Origin: Pelagibacteraceae bacterium AG-430-P08
Lineage (GTDB): Bacteria > Pseudomonadota > Alphaproteobacteria > Pelagibacterales > Pelagibacteraceae
Length of the DNA stretch: 64,000 nucleotides
Direction: 5' to 3'
NCBI GenBank assembly: GCA_003212925.1
Contig: QCOL01000001.1
Coordinates: 1-64,000 of the forward strand
The notes below the pieces were generated by a model. It worked only from the letters and a program-made list of their open reading frames with translations. It did no database searches and was not told where the DNA came from. Shown here one piece after another: positions 27,929-38,337 of this stretch. Both the position numbers and the translations under genes were made by a program. Position 1 is the stretch's first letter. Each line of letters begins with the position of its first letter.

Positions 27929-28441
27929 ATGTTTTACGATTTAAAAGATAAAAAACCAAAAAACTCTGGCGAAAATTGGGTAGCACCTAATGCAACTATA
28001 ATAGGTGATGTTACTTTAGAAAAAAATTCTAGTATCTGGTTTAATGCAACTTTAAGAGGTGATGTAGAAAATATTCATATTGGTGAAGGATCTAATATTC
28101 AAGACGGGAGTGTTTTACATACAGATCCAGGTTATCCATTAAAAGTTGGAAAGAATGTTACCGTTGGACATATGGTTATGCTTCACGGCTGTACCATAGG
28201 AGATAATAGTTTAATTGGTATTGGAGCAGTAATTTTAAATAATGCAAAAATTGGAAAAAACTGTTTAGTCGGCGCAAAAGCATTAATTACAGAAAACAAA
28301 GAAATTCCAGACAACTCTTTAGTGATTGGTTCACCTGGAAAAATTGTAAGAGAAATTACTGAGGAAGAAAAAAAAGCAATTATTGAAAATACAAAACATT
28401 ATCAAGATAATTGGAAGAGATACTCCAAATCAATTTTTTAA
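27929..28441 (+). CDS. gamma carbonic anhydrase family hexapeptide-repeat protein
   Basis: NATLRGDVENIHIGEGSNIQDGSVLHTDPGYPLKVGKNVTVGHMVMLHGCTIGDNSLIGIGAVILN. Confidence 0.92.
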   Translation: MFYDLKDKKPKNSGENWVAPNATIIGDVTLEKNSSIWFNATLRGDVENIHIGEGSNIQDGSVLHTDPGYPLKVGKNVTVGHMVMLHGCTIGDNSLIGIGAVILNNAKIGKNCLVGAKALITENKEIPDNSLVIGSPGKIVREITEEEKKAIIENTKHYQDNWKRYSKSIF

Positions 28442-28447
28442 TAATTT

Positions 28448-29083
28448 ATGAAAAAACTTTTAGGGATCGTTATCCTAAGTTTAACTTCTATTTTATTAAT
28501 AAGTTGCGGTGAAAAAAAAACACAAATTAAATTAGAAAAAGTATTATTATTTGGTGACAGCCTAATGTCAGGCTATGGCTTACCTGAGGAGTATCATTTA
28601 TCTATAATTTTAGAAAAAAGTTTAAATTCTGAAGGATATCAAATTCAAGTTTTTAATGGCAGTGTCTCTGGTGACACTTCTTTAGATGGTTTAGATAGAA
28701 TCGAAGATGAATTATCAGGTGAAAGTTATGACTTGATAATTATTGGTCTTGGAGCGAATGACATGTTAAGAAGAATTAACCCAAATCAAACCAAGCAAAA
28801 CTTGGATAAGATTATTGATATTATACTAGATAATAACATTAAAGTAATTCTTGCAGGTATGGTTGCCTCACATACAAATGGATTAAGTTATAAAAAAAAA
28901 TTTGATAAAATTTATCCTGATTTATCAAAAAAATTTGAATTAGAATTAATTCCATTTCTATTAAAAGGTGTTGCTCTTAACCCAAACTTCAATCAGGATG
29001 ATGGATTACATCCAAATGAAAAAGGGGTATTAATTATTGCTGAAACGATAAAAAAAAGTATTACTAATTTTTCAAAGAAATAG
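28448..29083 (+). CDS. TesA-like arylesterase/GDSL hydrolase, lipoprotein
   Basis: Lipobox LLISCGEKK; LLFGDSLMSGYGLPE, NGSVSGDTSLDGLDRI, IIGLGANDMLRRI, DGLHPNEKG. Confidence 0.92.
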   Translation: MKKLLGIVILSLTSILLISCGEKKTQIKLEKVLLFGDSLMSGYGLPEEYHLSIILEKSLNSEGYQIQVFNGSVSGDTSLDGLDRIEDELSGESYDLIIIGLGANDMLRRINPNQTKQNLDKIIDIILDNNIKVILAGMVASHTNGLSYKKKFDKIYPDLSKKFELELIPFLLKGVALNPNFNQDDGLHPNEKGVLIIAETIKKSITNFSKK

Positions 29084-29115
29084 CTTTTAAGCTTTGTTTA
29101 ACTAATAATTAGTTA

Positions 29116-29715
29116 TTAAGGAACTAACCACTCATTTTTGTTATTTTCTAAATCAAACTTTGCTCTTCGATGTCCTTTTGCTGCAAGATACAGCCACTCA
29201 ATTGATTTTATTTTACATTTTATAACTGTAAAATTTTTATAACCTTCCTCACTTTGTTCCATAGTGTAATCAAAATCTTCTAATTTAGATATCATTCCAG
29301 AAGTTGGATTTTCTGATGAAGTTCCAGGAGGGCTATCAGTTAAATAACAACGTCTACTGATATGTTGAGTTTTTTTCCATGACTCTTTAGTTGTAGAATT
29401 TTGATTATTAACTTCACATTCTACTTTTACTCTTAATTGTATCTTTTCTTCTTTATCGTAGAAGACTAAAGAGGCATTCTTATTTTTTTTAAGTATGTCT
29501 ACTTTTGGGGATCTTAAATCAGTATGAAACTGTAACAGATTATTTTTTCTATCTGATTTACGTAAAACAACTATTCTACCATCAACTTCATTTTGATCAG
29601 TGCAAATAAAAACTGGAATTCTAAATGGTGAGCCTCTATTGGTTACAGCATCATCTAACATAGACCAATACTTATTTTGAATTTCTGCAAAATCTTCATA
29701 GTATGCTGGGTGCAT
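29116..29715 (-). CDS. pyridoxamine 5'-phosphate oxidase family protein
   Basis: PVFICTDQNEVDGRIVVLRKSDRKNNLLQFHTDLRSPKVDILKKNKNASLVFYDKEEKIQLRVKVECEV, EWLYLAAKGHRRAKF. Confidence 0.82.
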   Translation of the reverse strand: MHPAYYEDFAEIQNKYWSMLDDAVTNRGSPFRIPVFICTDQNEVDGRIVVLRKSDRKNNLLQFHTDLRSPKVDILKKNKNASLVFYDKEEKIQLRVKVECEVNNQNSTTKESWKKTQHISRRCYLTDSPPGTSSENPTSGMISKLEDFDYTMEQSEEGYKNFTVIKCKIKSIEWLYLAAKGHRRAKFDLENNKNEWLVP

Positions 29716-29718
29716 ACT

Positions 29719-30588
29719 TTACTTTCTAAATCTTTTTATTAAGCTTGAAGTATCCCAACGATTACCACCCATGCCTTGTACTTCACCATAATATTTATCA
29801 ACAAGTTCAGTAACAGGTAACAATGAGCCATTATTTTTAGCTTCATCCATCGCAATTTTTAAATCTTTTCTCATCCAATCCACTGCAAAACCAAAATCAA
29901 ATTTGTTATCAATCATTGTTTTATATCTATTCTCCATTTGCCAAGATTGAGCAGCACCTTTTGAAATAACTTCAATGACATCTTCCATGTTCAATCCAGC
30001 CTTCATTCCAAAATTAATAGCCTCAGATAAGCCTTGAACTAAACCTGCAATACAAATTTGATTAACCATTTTAGCTAGCTGTCCATTGCCAGGACCACCA
30101 AGTAATTTCATTTTTTTACTGTAACAATCAATTTTATCTTTTGCTTTATCAAAGTCTGCTTGATCACCACCGATCATAACTGTCAGTGCTCCATTTTCTG
30201 CACCAGCTTGCCCTCCTGATACAGGAGCATCTAATGCACCAAATCCATTTTTTTTTGCATAAGCATGAATCTCTCTTGCAATTGTTGCAGAAGCAGTTGT
30301 GTTATCAATATAAACAGCACCTTTTTTAATTGTTTTAAATGCACCGTTGTCTCCAAAAGTTACTTCTCTTAAATCATTATCATTTCCAACACATGTAAAA
30401 ATGTATTCAGCATCTTTTGCAGCTTCAGCTGGAGTATCAGCTATATTACCTTTGTATTCTTTAATCCATTTTTCAGCTTTGGATTTTGTTCTGTTAAAAA
30501 CAGTTACATTGTGTCCACCTTTTGATATATAACCAGCCATTGGATAACCCATGACACCAAGACCTATGAAAGCAACATTACAGCTCAT
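29719..30588 (-). CDS. NAD(P)-dependent beta-hydroxyacid dehydrogenase (3-hydroxyisobutyrate dehydrogenase family)
   Basis: VAFIGLGVMGYPMAGYISKGGHNVTVFNRT, DAPVSGGQAGAENGALTVMIGG, GNGQLAKMVNQI. Confidence 0.92.
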   Translation of the reverse strand: MSCNVAFIGLGVMGYPMAGYISKGGHNVTVFNRTKSKAEKWIKEYKGNIADTPAEAAKDAEYIFTCVGNDNDLREVTFGDNGAFKTIKKGAVYIDNTTASATIAREIHAYAKKNGFGALDAPVSGGQAGAENGALTVMIGGDQADFDKAKDKIDCYSKKMKLLGGPGNGQLAKMVNQICIAGLVQGLSEAINFGMKAGLNMEDVIEVISKGAAQSWQMENRYKTMIDNKFDFGFAVDWMRKDLKIAMDEAKNNGSLLPVTELVDKYYGEVQGMGGNRWDTSSLIKRFRK

Positions 30589-30599
30589 AATTAATTAAT

Positions 30600-31805
30600 A
30601 TGTTTAAAAGTTTAAGTTTAAAAGTAATTATATTTGGTTTTATATTTACATTTTTTTCTAGTTTTGGACAGAGTTTTTTTCTTGGTCTTTTTAATTCTAG
30701 CATACGAGAGGCATTATCTATCACCCAGGGACAATTTGGAACAATTTATGCATCCGCAACTTTGTTGAGTAGTTTTTTATTAATTTGGGTTGGAAAAAAA
30801 ATAGATGATATCAATATTTTTAAATTTGCATTTTTTGTAACAATACTTTTATCTTTTTCGTGTTTTTTCTTTTCAAAAATTTCTTCAATTACTTTTTTAT
30901 TTATTTCAATTTTTCTCATGAGATTTTCAGGTCAAGGTATGATGTCTCATACTGCAACAACGACAATTTCAAGATATTTTACAAAATCTAGAGGAAAAGC
31001 TTTAAGTACAAGCTGGTTTGGTCTCTCTACTGCTGAATTTATATTACCTGTTTTAATTGTATATTTACTTACTATTACTTCTTGGCAAAATTTATGGATA
31101 TATATTTCAATATTAGTTTTAATATTTCTTCCAATTACTTCTTTTATCTTGGTAAGGAATTTAAACTTTGAGTCTAGAGAAGAAACAAATCAAAATGAGT
31201 CTAGTGAAAATATAAAACAGTGGAAAAGAATTGAAGTTCTTAAAGATTATAGATTTTATATCGTTTGTTTGAATATGTTAGCAATGCCATGGATTGCAAC
31301 AGGTGTATTTGTTTACCAATCTTTTATTACTGAGTCTAAAGGGTGGGGCACTTATGTAATTGCCCAGTCTTTTATGGGTTATTCTGTTTTGTCAGTAATA
31401 ACTTTATTAGTTGCAGGTTTTTTGATTGATAAATTTACTAGCAGAAAATTACTTATTTTTATGAATATTCCGTTGTTAATCTCAACAATAGTTTTAATGT
31501 ATTTTGATATTTCATTTTCAGCTTTCTTATTTTTAGGTTTAATTGGTATATCAAATGGACTTGCAAACGTATTAGGCTCTTCAACATGGGCAGAAATTTA
31601 TGGTGTAAGGCACATCGGATCTATAAAAGCCTTAACTACTGCATTAATGGTTTTTTCAACCGCTTTTGGTACTGCATTATTTGGTCTTTTAATTGATACA
31701 GGATTTTCAATAGAACAAGTTGCACAAGTATCATTTATCTATATCGCTATAGCTACAGTTTTGTTATTTTTTGTTAGAAATAAGCTAAATCCTCAGTATT
31801 TATAA
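30600..31805 (+). CDS. MFS transporter
   Basis: 12 TM-like segments, SFGQSFFLGLFNSSIREALSITQGQFGTIYASATLLSS. Confidence 0.88.
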   Translation: MFKSLSLKVIIFGFIFTFFSSFGQSFFLGLFNSSIREALSITQGQFGTIYASATLLSSFLLIWVGKKIDDINIFKFAFFVTILLSFSCFFFSKISSITFLFISIFLMRFSGQGMMSHTATTTISRYFTKSRGKALSTSWFGLSTAEFILPVLIVYLLTITSWQNLWIYISILVLIFLPITSFILVRNLNFESREETNQNESSENIKQWKRIEVLKDYRFYIVCLNMLAMPWIATGVFVYQSFITESKGWGTYVIAQSFMGYSVLSVITLLVAGFLIDKFTSRKLLIFMNIPLLISTIVLMYFDISFSAFLFLGLIGISNGLANVLGSSTWAEIYGVRHIGSIKALTTALMVFSTAFGTALFGLLIDTGFSIEQVAQVSFIYIAIATVLLFFVRNKLNPQYL

Positions 31806-31848
31806 AATTCTCCTTGATTTTTTAAAGTTCACTGTATAGATACTCCGC

Positions 31849-32382
31849 ATGGCTAGAGTAACAGTAGAAGATTGCATCGATAAAGTAGAAAGTCCTTATG
31901 AATTAGTTTTAGTTGCCAAAGAAAGAGCAACTCAACTTAACACTGGAATAGAACCAACTTTAGATAGAGATAACGATAAAAATACAGTTATTGCTCTTAG
32001 AGAAATTGCAGAAGAAAACATTAAAGTAAATGAACTTACTGAAAGTGCAGTTTACAAATTAAGAAAACATGTAGAGCAAGTTGATGATGGTGCTGAAGAT
32101 GATGAAGATGTTGGTGATGATTTTGAAAGTCTTTATAAAGGTGAAATTTCAAAAAGCGGTACACCTATTTTACCATCTAAGAGAGCAAGAAAAACTCCAG
32201 AAAAAATTCAAGTTTCTAACGAAGATTTAGCAGAACTATCTCAAACTGCTAAACCGGATATTGATACAGCTGCAACTGATGAAACAGGTGATGAGCAAGG
32301 GGATGTTTCGTTAGATGAGGTGACTGAAACAGAAAATCAAGCTACTGATCAAGATACTTCAAACGAAGCTGAGAATAATTAA
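31849..32382 (+). CDS. rpoZ: DNA-directed RNA polymerase subunit omega with long acidic C-terminal extension
   Basis: [33 protein letters not shown]...[13 protein letters not shown]. Confidence 0.95.
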   Translation: MARVTVEDCIDKVESPYELVLVAKERATQLNTGIEPTLDRDNDKNTVIALREIAEENIKVNELTESAVYKLRKHVEQVDDGAEDDEDVGDDFESLYKGEISKSGTPILPSKRARKTPEKIQVSNEDLAELSQTAKPDIDTAATDETGDEQGDVSLDEVTETENQATDQDTSNEAENN

Positions 32383-33521
32383 GTAAATTCTTTTAAAATT
32401 TTTTCCCTATGTTCGTCTAAATCAGGGATATCACCTCTAGTTTTTTCATCCTCATAAGTAGACATTTTAATTGGATTACCTGCTAATTTAAAATCTCCAA
32501 TTTCTTTATGAAATGCTTTAACAATCATGTTTCTTGCATCTACTTGAGGATTTTCTACTGCTTCTTTAATATTGAATATTGGACCACATGGAATCTTTTC
32601 TTTTTCCATATCTTTAACCCATTCACTTGTAGATCTAGAAACTAATTTCTTTTCAAGTATATTTTTAAGTTCATCCATATTTTTGGCTCTAGATGAATTA
32701 TCAGAAAATTTAGAATCTTTACTCATTTCAGGCATTGATAAAAGTTCACAAAGTTTTTCAAATAATCTATCGTTTCCTGCCGCTATAATAATGTAACTAT
32801 CTTTTGTTTTAAAAGCTTCGAACGGTGCAATTGATGGATGACGTGATCCCATTGGTTTTGGTATTTCATTTTTTGCCAAGTAACGAGCTATAGCATTTTC
32901 TAAAATTGCTATTTGACAATCTAGCATCGAAACATCTATAAACATTCCTTTACCTGTTTTTTGTCTATCATAAAGAGCTGCATTAATTCCAATTGCTGTA
33001 AATAAACCTGCAGTGATGTCACCAATTGATGTCCCAACTCTAGTTGGTTCAGAATTAGGCTGTCCAGTCACACTCATTAATCCACCCATTCCTTGAACAA
33101 CCATATCGTAAGCAGGTAATTCTTTGAGAGGACCAGTTTGTCCAAATCCAGAGGCAGAAGCATAAATTAATTTAGGATATTTTTTGTTTACATCTTTCCA
33201 ACCGTAACCCCATTTTTCTAAAGTACCTGGTTTAAAATTTTCAACTAAAATATCTGCTTTAGATAAAATTTTATCAAAAATTTTTTTATCGTCACTGTTC
33301 TTTAAATTCAGCGCAATACTCTCTTTACCTCTATTTAAAGACATAAAATAAGCTGAGTAATCTTTTATGAATGGTCCAAATTTTCTTGAGTCATCTCCTA
33401 TTTCTGGGGCTTCAACTTTAATTACTCTTGCACCAAGATCTGATAATATCATTGTGCAGTAAGGACCTACCAATACCCTTGTTAGATCAACAACTAGAAG
33501 GTTTTTTAAAGGTCCATCCAT
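32379..33521 (-). CDS. CaiB/BaiF family III CoA-transferase
   Basis: [74 protein letters not shown]; listed ORF extends to 33575 but the internal Met start fits the family. Confidence 0.92.
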   Translation of the reverse strand: MDGPLKNLLVVDLTRVLVGPYCTMILSDLGARVIKVEAPEIGDDSRKFGPFIKDYSAYFMSLNRGKESIALNLKNSDDKKIFDKILSKADILVENFKPGTLEKWGYGWKDVNKKYPKLIYASASGFGQTGPLKELPAYDMVVQGMGGLMSVTGQPNSEPTRVGTSIGDITAGLFTAIGINAALYDRQKTGKGMFIDVSMLDCQIAILENAIARYLAKNEIPKPMGSRHPSIAPFEAFKTKDSYIIIAAGNDRLFEKLCELLSMPEMSKDSKFSDNSSRAKNMDELKNILEKKLVSRSTSEWVKDMEKEKIPCGPIFNIKEAVENPQVDARNMIVKAFHKEIGDFKLAGNPIKMSTYEDEKTRGDIPDLDEHREKILKEFT

Positions 33522-33616
33522 ATAATTACGTATATCATGAGTTTTTGTCGACTTGACTCTTATTAATAAGTTCACTTTAATTCAATTATTAAAAATAACA
33601 ATAGAGGGAAAAAATA

Positions 33617-34627
33617 ATGTTTAAAAAGATATCTTTATATTTAACTTCATTAGTTTTTGTTTTTACTACTATTGGTTCTGCTTATGCGGTTACGCTGAAA
33701 GCTAGTCACCAATGGCCTGGTACACCAAGAGCTGATGGATCTTATGATCCACGTCATGAAATGGTTCAAATCATTGCTGACGAGGTTAAAAAAGCAAATG
33801 TTGGAGTAGATATTAGAATTTACCCAGCTAAATCATTATACAAACCAAAAGAACAGTGGAAACCAATGACTACTGGTCAATTAGATATTTCTGCTTTTCC
33901 ATTAGCATATGCTTCTAAATTCCATCCAGAATTTGATGCAACTTTAATGCCTGGAACAGTGAAAAATCATGACCACGCATTAAGATTTAATAAAGGTCCA
34001 ATGATGACTGAAATTAAAAAGATTATTAATGATGCAGGTGTTGTAGTTTTATCTGATGCTTGGTTAGGTGGTGGTTTTGCTTCAAAAACAAAATGTATCA
34101 AAAATCCTAGCGATGCTAAAGGTCAAGTTATGAGAGCTGCAGGAAAAGCATTTAACCAAATGTTAGAGGCAGCAGGAGCTGGTATACAAAGTATGCCTTC
34201 ATCTGAAATTTACACAGGTTTACAAACTGGTGTATTAACAGGTGCTAACACAAGTTCAGGAAGTTTTGTAAGTTACAAAATTTATGAACAAGTTTCATGT
34301 GCTACTCCTCCAGGAAAATTTGGTCTATGGTTTATGTATGAGCCAATTTTGATGTCGAAAAAGTCTTTTGATGCTCTAAATTCTAAGCAACAAAAAGCTT
34401 TAATGAAGGCAGGAAAAGTTGCTGAGAAATACATGACAGCTCAAGTAGAAAACTTAGATAAAAAGTTTGAAGATGCTTATAAAGCTGCAGGTGTAAAATT
34501 AGTATACATGGACGCAAAAGACCATGCTGCATGGGTAGAGATTGCGAAAAAATCTTCTCATAAAGCATTTGCTGATAAAGTTCCAGGTGGCGATAAGCTG
34601 ATGGAAATGGCTTTAGCAGTTAAATAA
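33617..34627 (+). CDS. dctP: TRAP transporter substrate-binding protein (DctP family)
   Basis: Signal peptide; LKASHQWPGTPRADGSYDPRHEMVQIIADEVKK, VDIRIYPAKSLYKPKEQW. Confidence 0.92.
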   Translation: MFKKISLYLTSLVFVFTTIGSAYAVTLKASHQWPGTPRADGSYDPRHEMVQIIADEVKKANVGVDIRIYPAKSLYKPKEQWKPMTTGQLDISAFPLAYASKFHPEFDATLMPGTVKNHDHALRFNKGPMMTEIKKIINDAGVVVLSDAWLGGGFASKTKCIKNPSDAKGQVMRAAGKAFNQMLEAAGAGIQSMPSSEIYTGLQTGVLTGANTSSGSFVSYKIYEQVSCATPPGKFGLWFMYEPILMSKKSFDALNSKQQKALMKAGKVAEKYMTAQVENLDKKFEDAYKAAGVKLVYMDAKDHAAWVEIAKKSSHKAFADKVPGGDKLMEMALAVK

Positions 34628-34641
34628 AATAATATATAAAG

Positions 34642-34678
34642 AACCCCTATTTATTCATATTAAATAGGGGTTTTTTTT
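34642..34678 (+). terminator. Intrinsic terminator-like hairpin between dctP and dctQ
   Basis: AACCCCTATTTA (34642-34653) - TTCATAT - TAAATAGGGGTT (34661-34672) with T8 tract ending at 34678; perfect 12-bp stem. Confidence 0.93.
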
Positions 34679-35173
34679 ATGAAAAAAAAGTATCTTCAAT
34701 TTTGTGATCTAATAGCTAAAGCATGTGGTGCCTTCGCTGTGTTAGCATTACTCTTATCAATCTTAGTAATTGTTGAACTTGTTTTTGAAAGATATTTTTT
34801 TCAAAGAGCAATCACATGGCAAACAGAACTTGTCACAATGTTGTTAGTTGCTTCAACTTTTATAGGAAGTGTGTACGTTCTAAGTGAGAAAGCTCATGTG
34901 AGCATGGAATGGATTTACGATTTTTTATCAAAAAAAAATGTAATTAAATTAAAAATTTTTACATCTTCTATTAGTTTGTTATTTTTCCTAATTTTATTTT
35001 ATTTTGGATTCTTAATGTTCGAAGAAGCATTTACCAAAAATTATTCAACAGGAACTGTCTGGGATCCACCACTTTGGATACCATATTCATCAATGATGTT
35101 GGGTGCTTTATTAATGATATTACAGTATATCGCAGAAATTATAAAATTAACTGATGAAGAGGATTTTAAATAA
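34679..35173 (+). CDS. dctQ: TRAP transporter small permease (DctQ family)
   Basis: Four TM segments, AITWQTELVTMLLVASTFIGSVYVLSEKAHVSMEWIYDFL; between dctP and dctM. Confidence 0.92.
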   Translation: MKKKYLQFCDLIAKACGAFAVLALLLSILVIVELVFERYFFQRAITWQTELVTMLLVASTFIGSVYVLSEKAHVSMEWIYDFLSKKNVIKLKIFTSSISLLFFLILFYFGFLMFEEAFTKNYSTGTVWDPPLWIPYSSMMLGALLMILQYIAEIIKLTDEEDFK

Positions 35174-36505
35174 ATGGATCCATTAATTATAGCATTAATT
35201 GTTGCGGTTTTTACTTTATTGGTACTTTTTTCTGGAATTCCAATTGCATTTGGTTTGAGTTTTGTTTCGATAGCTCTTTTGGTTACATTTGAAGGCTTTC
35301 AAATGCTCGACGTCTTTGCTGAAACATTTTTTGCAGGATTAAACTCTTTTGTTTTACTTTCTATACCAATGTTTATTCTTATGGGAATGGCTGTTGCTAA
35401 TTCTCCTGCTGGAAAAGATTTGTATACTGGATTAGATAGATGGCTTTGGAGAGTGCCAGGTGGATTGGTGATTTCAAATATTGGAGCTTGTTCAATTTTT
35501 GCAGCTTTAAGTGGATCTAGTCCTGCAACTTGTGCTGCAATTGGAACAATGGGAATACCTGAAATGAGAAAAAGAGGTTATTCTGATCAAATCGCAACAG
35601 GAACCATTGCGGCTGGTGGAACCTTAGGAGTTTTAATTCCTCCTAGTATTGTTTTGATAGTCTACGGAATCGCAACAGGTACATCAATTGGAAGATTATT
35701 TTTATGTGGTCTTATACCAGGTTTTATGTTGGCAGGTATGTTTGCAATATGGGCTTTAATTCATAGTTATTTTATTGATAAAGATGCAGCAAAAGCTTTA
35801 AGAAATAGAGTAAGACCAACTCTAAAAGAAAAACTTGAAGTTTTACCAAGAATTCTTCCTTTCTTAGCGATTATAGCAGGAGTTCTGTATGTACTTTATG
35901 GAGGAGTTGCAACACCATCAGAGGCATCTGGAGTGGGGGCATTTTTAGTGTTTGTTTTAATTGCTGTTGTTTATAAAATTTATCAGCCGAAAAAGATCTG
36001 GAACATTGTTAAAGTTTCTATGAAGGAAAGTGTAATGATAATGTTTATTATTGCTGCTTCATATCTTTTTGCATTCACTCTTTCACAATTGTATGTAACT
36101 CAGTCATTAGCACAGAGCATGGTCGAATTGAGCTCTAATAAATGGGTTGTGTTCATTCTAATAAACATATTTCTTTTAATAGCTGGTTTCTTTTTACCGC
36201 CAGTTGCAGTTATTGTAATGACTTCAGCTATATTATTGCCAGTTATTACTACTTTAGGTTTTGACCCATACTGGTTTGCAATAGTGTTTACAATCAATAT
36301 GGAGATTGGCTTAATTACACCACCAGTTGGATTAAATCTTTATATTATAAAAGGAATTACCCCAGACGTTAGTTTGTCAGAAATTTTAAAAGGATCTATA
36401 CCGTTTATGATAATTATGGCTTTAGCTATAGTAATTTTATGTATTTTTCCTGAGATTGTTACATGGTTACCTGATAAAATAATGGGTAAAGACCTTGGAT
36501 TCTAA
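35174..36505 (+). CDS. dctM: TRAP transporter large permease (DctM family)
   Basis: IPMFILMGMAVANSPAGKDLYTGLDRW, GTIAAGGTLGVLIPPSIVLIVYGIATGTSIGRLF, TPSEASGVGAF. Confidence 0.95.
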   Translation: MDPLIIALIVAVFTLLVLFSGIPIAFGLSFVSIALLVTFEGFQMLDVFAETFFAGLNSFVLLSIPMFILMGMAVANSPAGKDLYTGLDRWLWRVPGGLVISNIGACSIFAALSGSSPATCAAIGTMGIPEMRKRGYSDQIATGTIAAGGTLGVLIPPSIVLIVYGIATGTSIGRLFLCGLIPGFMLAGMFAIWALIHSYFIDKDAAKALRNRVRPTLKEKLEVLPRILPFLAIIAGVLYVLYGGVATPSEASGVGAFLVFVLIAVVYKIYQPKKIWNIVKVSMKESVMIMFIIAASYLFAFTLSQLYVTQSLAQSMVELSSNKWVVFILINIFLLIAGFFLPPVAVIVMTSAILLPVITTLGFDPYWFAIVFTINMEIGLITPPVGLNLYIIKGITPDVSLSEILKGSIPFMIIMALAIVILCIFPEIVTWLPDKIMGKDLGF

Positions 36506-37499
36506 AAAAAAAATAAACAGAAAAATATCAGTCGCCCCAATGATGGATTGTACTGATAGGCATGATCGTTTCTTTTTAAGACTGATGAGTAAAAATGTAA
36601 TGCTCTATACTGAGATGGTTGCAACAAAATCTGCAATTCATGGCGACAGAAAAAAAATTTTATCTTTTAGTCCTGAGGAAAAACCATTAGCTTTACAAGT
36701 AGGTGGATCTAATAAAGAGGAATTAGCAGAAGTAGCTAAAATTGCAGAGGATATGGGTTATGATGAAGTTAATATTAATCTTGGTTGTCCTAGTAAAAAA
36801 GTTCAAAAAAATAAATTTGGTGCATGTCTAATTAAAGAGCCTGATTTGGTTGCTGAATGTATTAATTCAATGGTAAATGCATGTAGAATTCCTATTACAG
36901 CTAAGACAAGAATTGGTTTCGATGATACAGAAGAGTTCGATTATTTAAATAATTTTATTCATAAGATGAGAGATGCTGGTTCAAAAACATTTATATTGCA
37001 TGCAAGGAAAGCAATCTTGACAGGTTTATCTCCCAAACAAAATTTAAACATTCCAAAACTAAATTATAAAATGGTTTATGATATTAAAAAAGAAAATCCT
37101 AATTTAGAAATAATTATAAATGGAGGGATAACAAAAATTGAGGAAATAAATAATCATTTAAACTATTGTGATGGTGTAATGATAGGAAGATCAATATATC
37201 AAAATCCATATTCCTTAATTGAAATTGAAAAAGAAATATTCAAGACAAAGAGTAGTCCTACAAGGGAACAAGTTGTAGAAAAACTTTTAGAGTATGCTGA
37301 TAGAGAAGTAAAATTAGGAACAAAAATTAATCATATCATGAGACATACAGTAGGTTTATATCATGGACAAGTTGGTTCAAAAGAATGGAAAAGATATTTA
37401 AGTGATAACATGATGGCAAGAGACTCTGATTTTCAAAAAGCAAAACATATTATGACTATTGTTCAGAATAATGAGAAAGCAATTCAGGCTAACTCATAA
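36495..37499 (+). CDS. dusA: tRNA-dihydrouridine synthase A
   Basis: SVAPMMDCTDRHDRFFLRLMSKNVMLYTEMVATKSAIHGDR, LQVGGSNKEELAEVAKIAEDMGYDEVNINLGCPS; TTG start overlapping dctM. Confidence 0.93.
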   Translation: MDSKKKINRKISVAPMMDCTDRHDRFFLRLMSKNVMLYTEMVATKSAIHGDRKKILSFSPEEKPLALQVGGSNKEELAEVAKIAEDMGYDEVNINLGCPSKKVQKNKFGACLIKEPDLVAECINSMVNACRIPITAKTRIGFDDTEEFDYLNNFIHKMRDAGSKTFILHARKAILTGLSPKQNLNIPKLNYKMVYDIKKENPNLEIIINGGITKIEEINNHLNYCDGVMIGRSIYQNPYSLIEIEKEIFKTKSSPTREQVVEKLLEYADREVKLGTKINHIMRHTVGLYHGQVGSKEWKRYLSDNMMARDSDFQKAKHIMTIVQNNEKAIQANS

Positions 37500-38335
37500 T
37501 GGAAACCTTAGACATAAATGAAATTATAAATCTTTTATTTGTTTTATCTTTAGCTGCATCTGTTGCTGGTTTTATGGCAGGATTATTAGGAGTTGGTGGT
37601 GGTATAATAATAGTGCCTGCTCTTTATTACGCTTTTACCGTTTTAGATTTTGATATTGCAACAAGAATGCATCTTTCAGTTGGTACTTCACTAGCAATTA
37701 TAATTCCAACTTCTATCATATCAACAAAAACTCATATGGAGTATGATGCAGTTGATTTTAAACTCATAAAATCCTTTGGCATATTTATTTTATTTGGAGT
37801 TATTGGGGGAACATTTTTAGCAGTAAATTTAAAAACACCAGCTTTCGTTTTGTTCTTTTCCATTATGGCTTTTATAGTTGGTTTATTCTTTATCTTTTTT
37901 AGAGAACAACTTTTAAAAAATCCAAAAATGATTTCTGACTCAGCTAAAAATATTTCAGGAATTATTATAGGTTTCATATCTGTATTACTGGGGATTGGTG
38001 GTGGTTCATTAATGGTTCCTTTTATGAGAACTTTTGGATATGATATTAGGAGATCGATAGGAACTGCAGCAGGAGTTGGTTTTCTGATTGCTGTATTTGG
38101 TACAATTACAATGATTACTGGAGGTAAAATTGTAGATAATATTAATACGCCCTACAGTCTTGGATATGTGAATTTACTTGGATTTCTAGTTTTCGTGCCA
38201 GTGACAATGATAATGGCTAGAGTAGGCGCTAAAGCAGTTTATAAAATAGATAAAAATATATTGAGTAAGATCTTTGGAATATTCTTAATTATCGTATCGA
38301 TCAGATCTTTTTTTGAATACTTATCAATAAATTAA
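37499..38335 (+). CDS. TauE/SafE family sulfite exporter-type permease
   Basis: GFMAGLLGVGGGIIIVPALYYAF and second copy GFISVLLGIGGGSLMVPFMRTFGYDIRRSIGTAAGVGFLI. Confidence 0.92.
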   Translation: METLDINEIINLLFVLSLAASVAGFMAGLLGVGGGIIIVPALYYAFTVLDFDIATRMHLSVGTSLAIIIPTSIISTKTHMEYDAVDFKLIKSFGIFILFGVIGGTFLAVNLKTPAFVLFFSIMAFIVGLFFIFFREQLLKNPKMISDSAKNISGIIIGFISVLLGIGGGSLMVPFMRTFGYDIRRSIGTAAGVGFLIAVFGTITMITGGKIVDNINTPYSLGYVNLLGFLVFVPVTMIMARVGAKAVYKIDKNILSKIFGIFLIIVSIRSFFEYLSIN

Positions 38336-38337
38336 TA

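Noticed and set aside
29090-29115. AACTAA-TAA-TTAGTT palindrome between convergent genes
   Set aside because: Short all-AT-like stem expected by chance in this composition; too weak to call a terminator.
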